Shown: one piece after another, positions 63,946 to 64,000 of the stretch
Numbering within the stretch: the first letter of the stretch is position 1
Layout of the letters: every line of letters starts with the position of its first letter
Origin: Hyphomicrobiales bacterium
GTDB taxonomy: Bacteria; Pseudomonadota; Alphaproteobacteria; Rhizobiales; JACESI01
DNA length: 64,000 bases
NCBI GenBank assembly: GCA_039973685.1
Contig: JBDWKL010000011.1
Coordinates: 78,843-142,842 of the forward strand
Direction of reading: 5' to 3'
Notes under the pieces: model-generated
Databases searched by the model: none
What the model was told of the DNA's origin: nothing
Seen by the model: only the letters and a program-made list of their open reading frames with translations
Position numbers and translations under genes: made by a program

Positions 63946-64000
63946 CTAGAACTTGTATTTCAAGTTGAATTTCACTTGGTGGGTATCGAAGTCGGATGAG
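63946..64000 (-). CDS. C-terminus of an outer-membrane beta-barrel protein, cut by window
   Basis: The last 17 codons on the minus strand encode SSDFDTHQVKFNLKYKF followed by TAG. A closing amphipathic strand ending in Phe is the outer-membrane targeting signal, and DFDTHxVKxxLxYKF is typical of rhizobial Omp25/Omp31-like porin-family proteins. The rest lies beyond the window edge. Confidence 0.6.
   Translation of the reverse strand, partial: SSDFDTHQVKFNLKYKF

Overview
The window looks like a chromosomal segment of a marine-type alphaproteobacterium of the order Hyphomicrobiales (Rhizobiales). Three things point there. The rpoD, dnaG, carA, carB, greA, trxB and metF products are rhizobial in style. 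A trxB-lsrB/vtlR pair and a fused ArsR-methyltransferase gene directly upstream of metF are both familiar from rhizobia. The base composition is clearly poorer in GC than soil rhizobia, and a DddP-like (dimethylsulfoniopropionate lyase family) gene suggests a marine setting. I see no insertion sequences, prophage genes, CRISPR array or rRNA operon. One tRNA gene (anticodon CAT) is present. The DNA is densely packed with ordinary chromosomal genes.

Layout. 0-10 kb: the 3' part of ilvE, a cold-shock protein, about 0.7 kb without a supported gene, two low-complexity secreted proteins (RG-rich and Lys/Ser-rich), uvrB, a GDSL-esterase autotransporter, a DUF1499 protein and a PQQ-dependent sugar dehydrogenase-like protein. 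10-16 kb: GST, aspartate aminotransferase, GNAT, msrP, an SDR-DoxX fusion and a DUF2269 protein. 15.4-18.9 kb (minus strand): greA, an ELM1-like gene, trxB and lsrB, with a terminator-like hairpin in the greA leader. 19-30 kb: delta-class carbonic anhydrase, a HAD dehalogenase, DUF1304, a Tat-exported metallo-beta-lactamase-fold hydrolase, carB, a zinc metallopeptidase, DUF2937, carA and a YqeY-like protein. 30-35 kb: dnaG and rpoD, then HlyU-like and TerB-like proteins. 36-41 kb: a membrane protein carrying a compositionally foreign Ala/Ser-rich tract, speD-speE, a SIMPL protein, the tRNA and a CoA-ester lyase. 41-49 kb: MarR, a methyltransferase, the DddP-like enzyme, an esterase, ettA and btaA-btaB (betaine lipid synthesis). 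49-54 kb: two DUF2336 proteins flanking the ArsR-methyltransferase gene and metF, plus an unlisted 25-residue membrane peptide gene. 54-60 kb: a MoxR ATPase and a CoxE-type VWA protein separated by four unrelated genes, then a copper chaperone. 60-64 kb: rplS, a periplasmic binding protein paired with a chemotaxis receptor, and the last codons of an outer-membrane beta-barrel gene.

How the genes fit together. Many products between 38 and 52.5 kb consume or recycle S-adenosylmethionine (SpeD, SpeE, BtaA, BtaB, a further methyltransferase, an ArsR-methyltransferase regulator, MetF). Coordinated control of this set is possible, but it is inference. The clearest new observations are the 25-residue membrane peptide gene at 52629-52706, the hairpin plus U-tract in the greA leader, the near-perfect 18-bp operator-like palindrome upstream of the ArsR-methyltransferase/metF pair, the DddP-like enzyme with all expected metal ligands, the Gly/Asn/Tyr- and RGG-rich linker in DnaG, and the C-rich Ala/Ser tract in the 36675 gene. 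I found no single large undescribed system.
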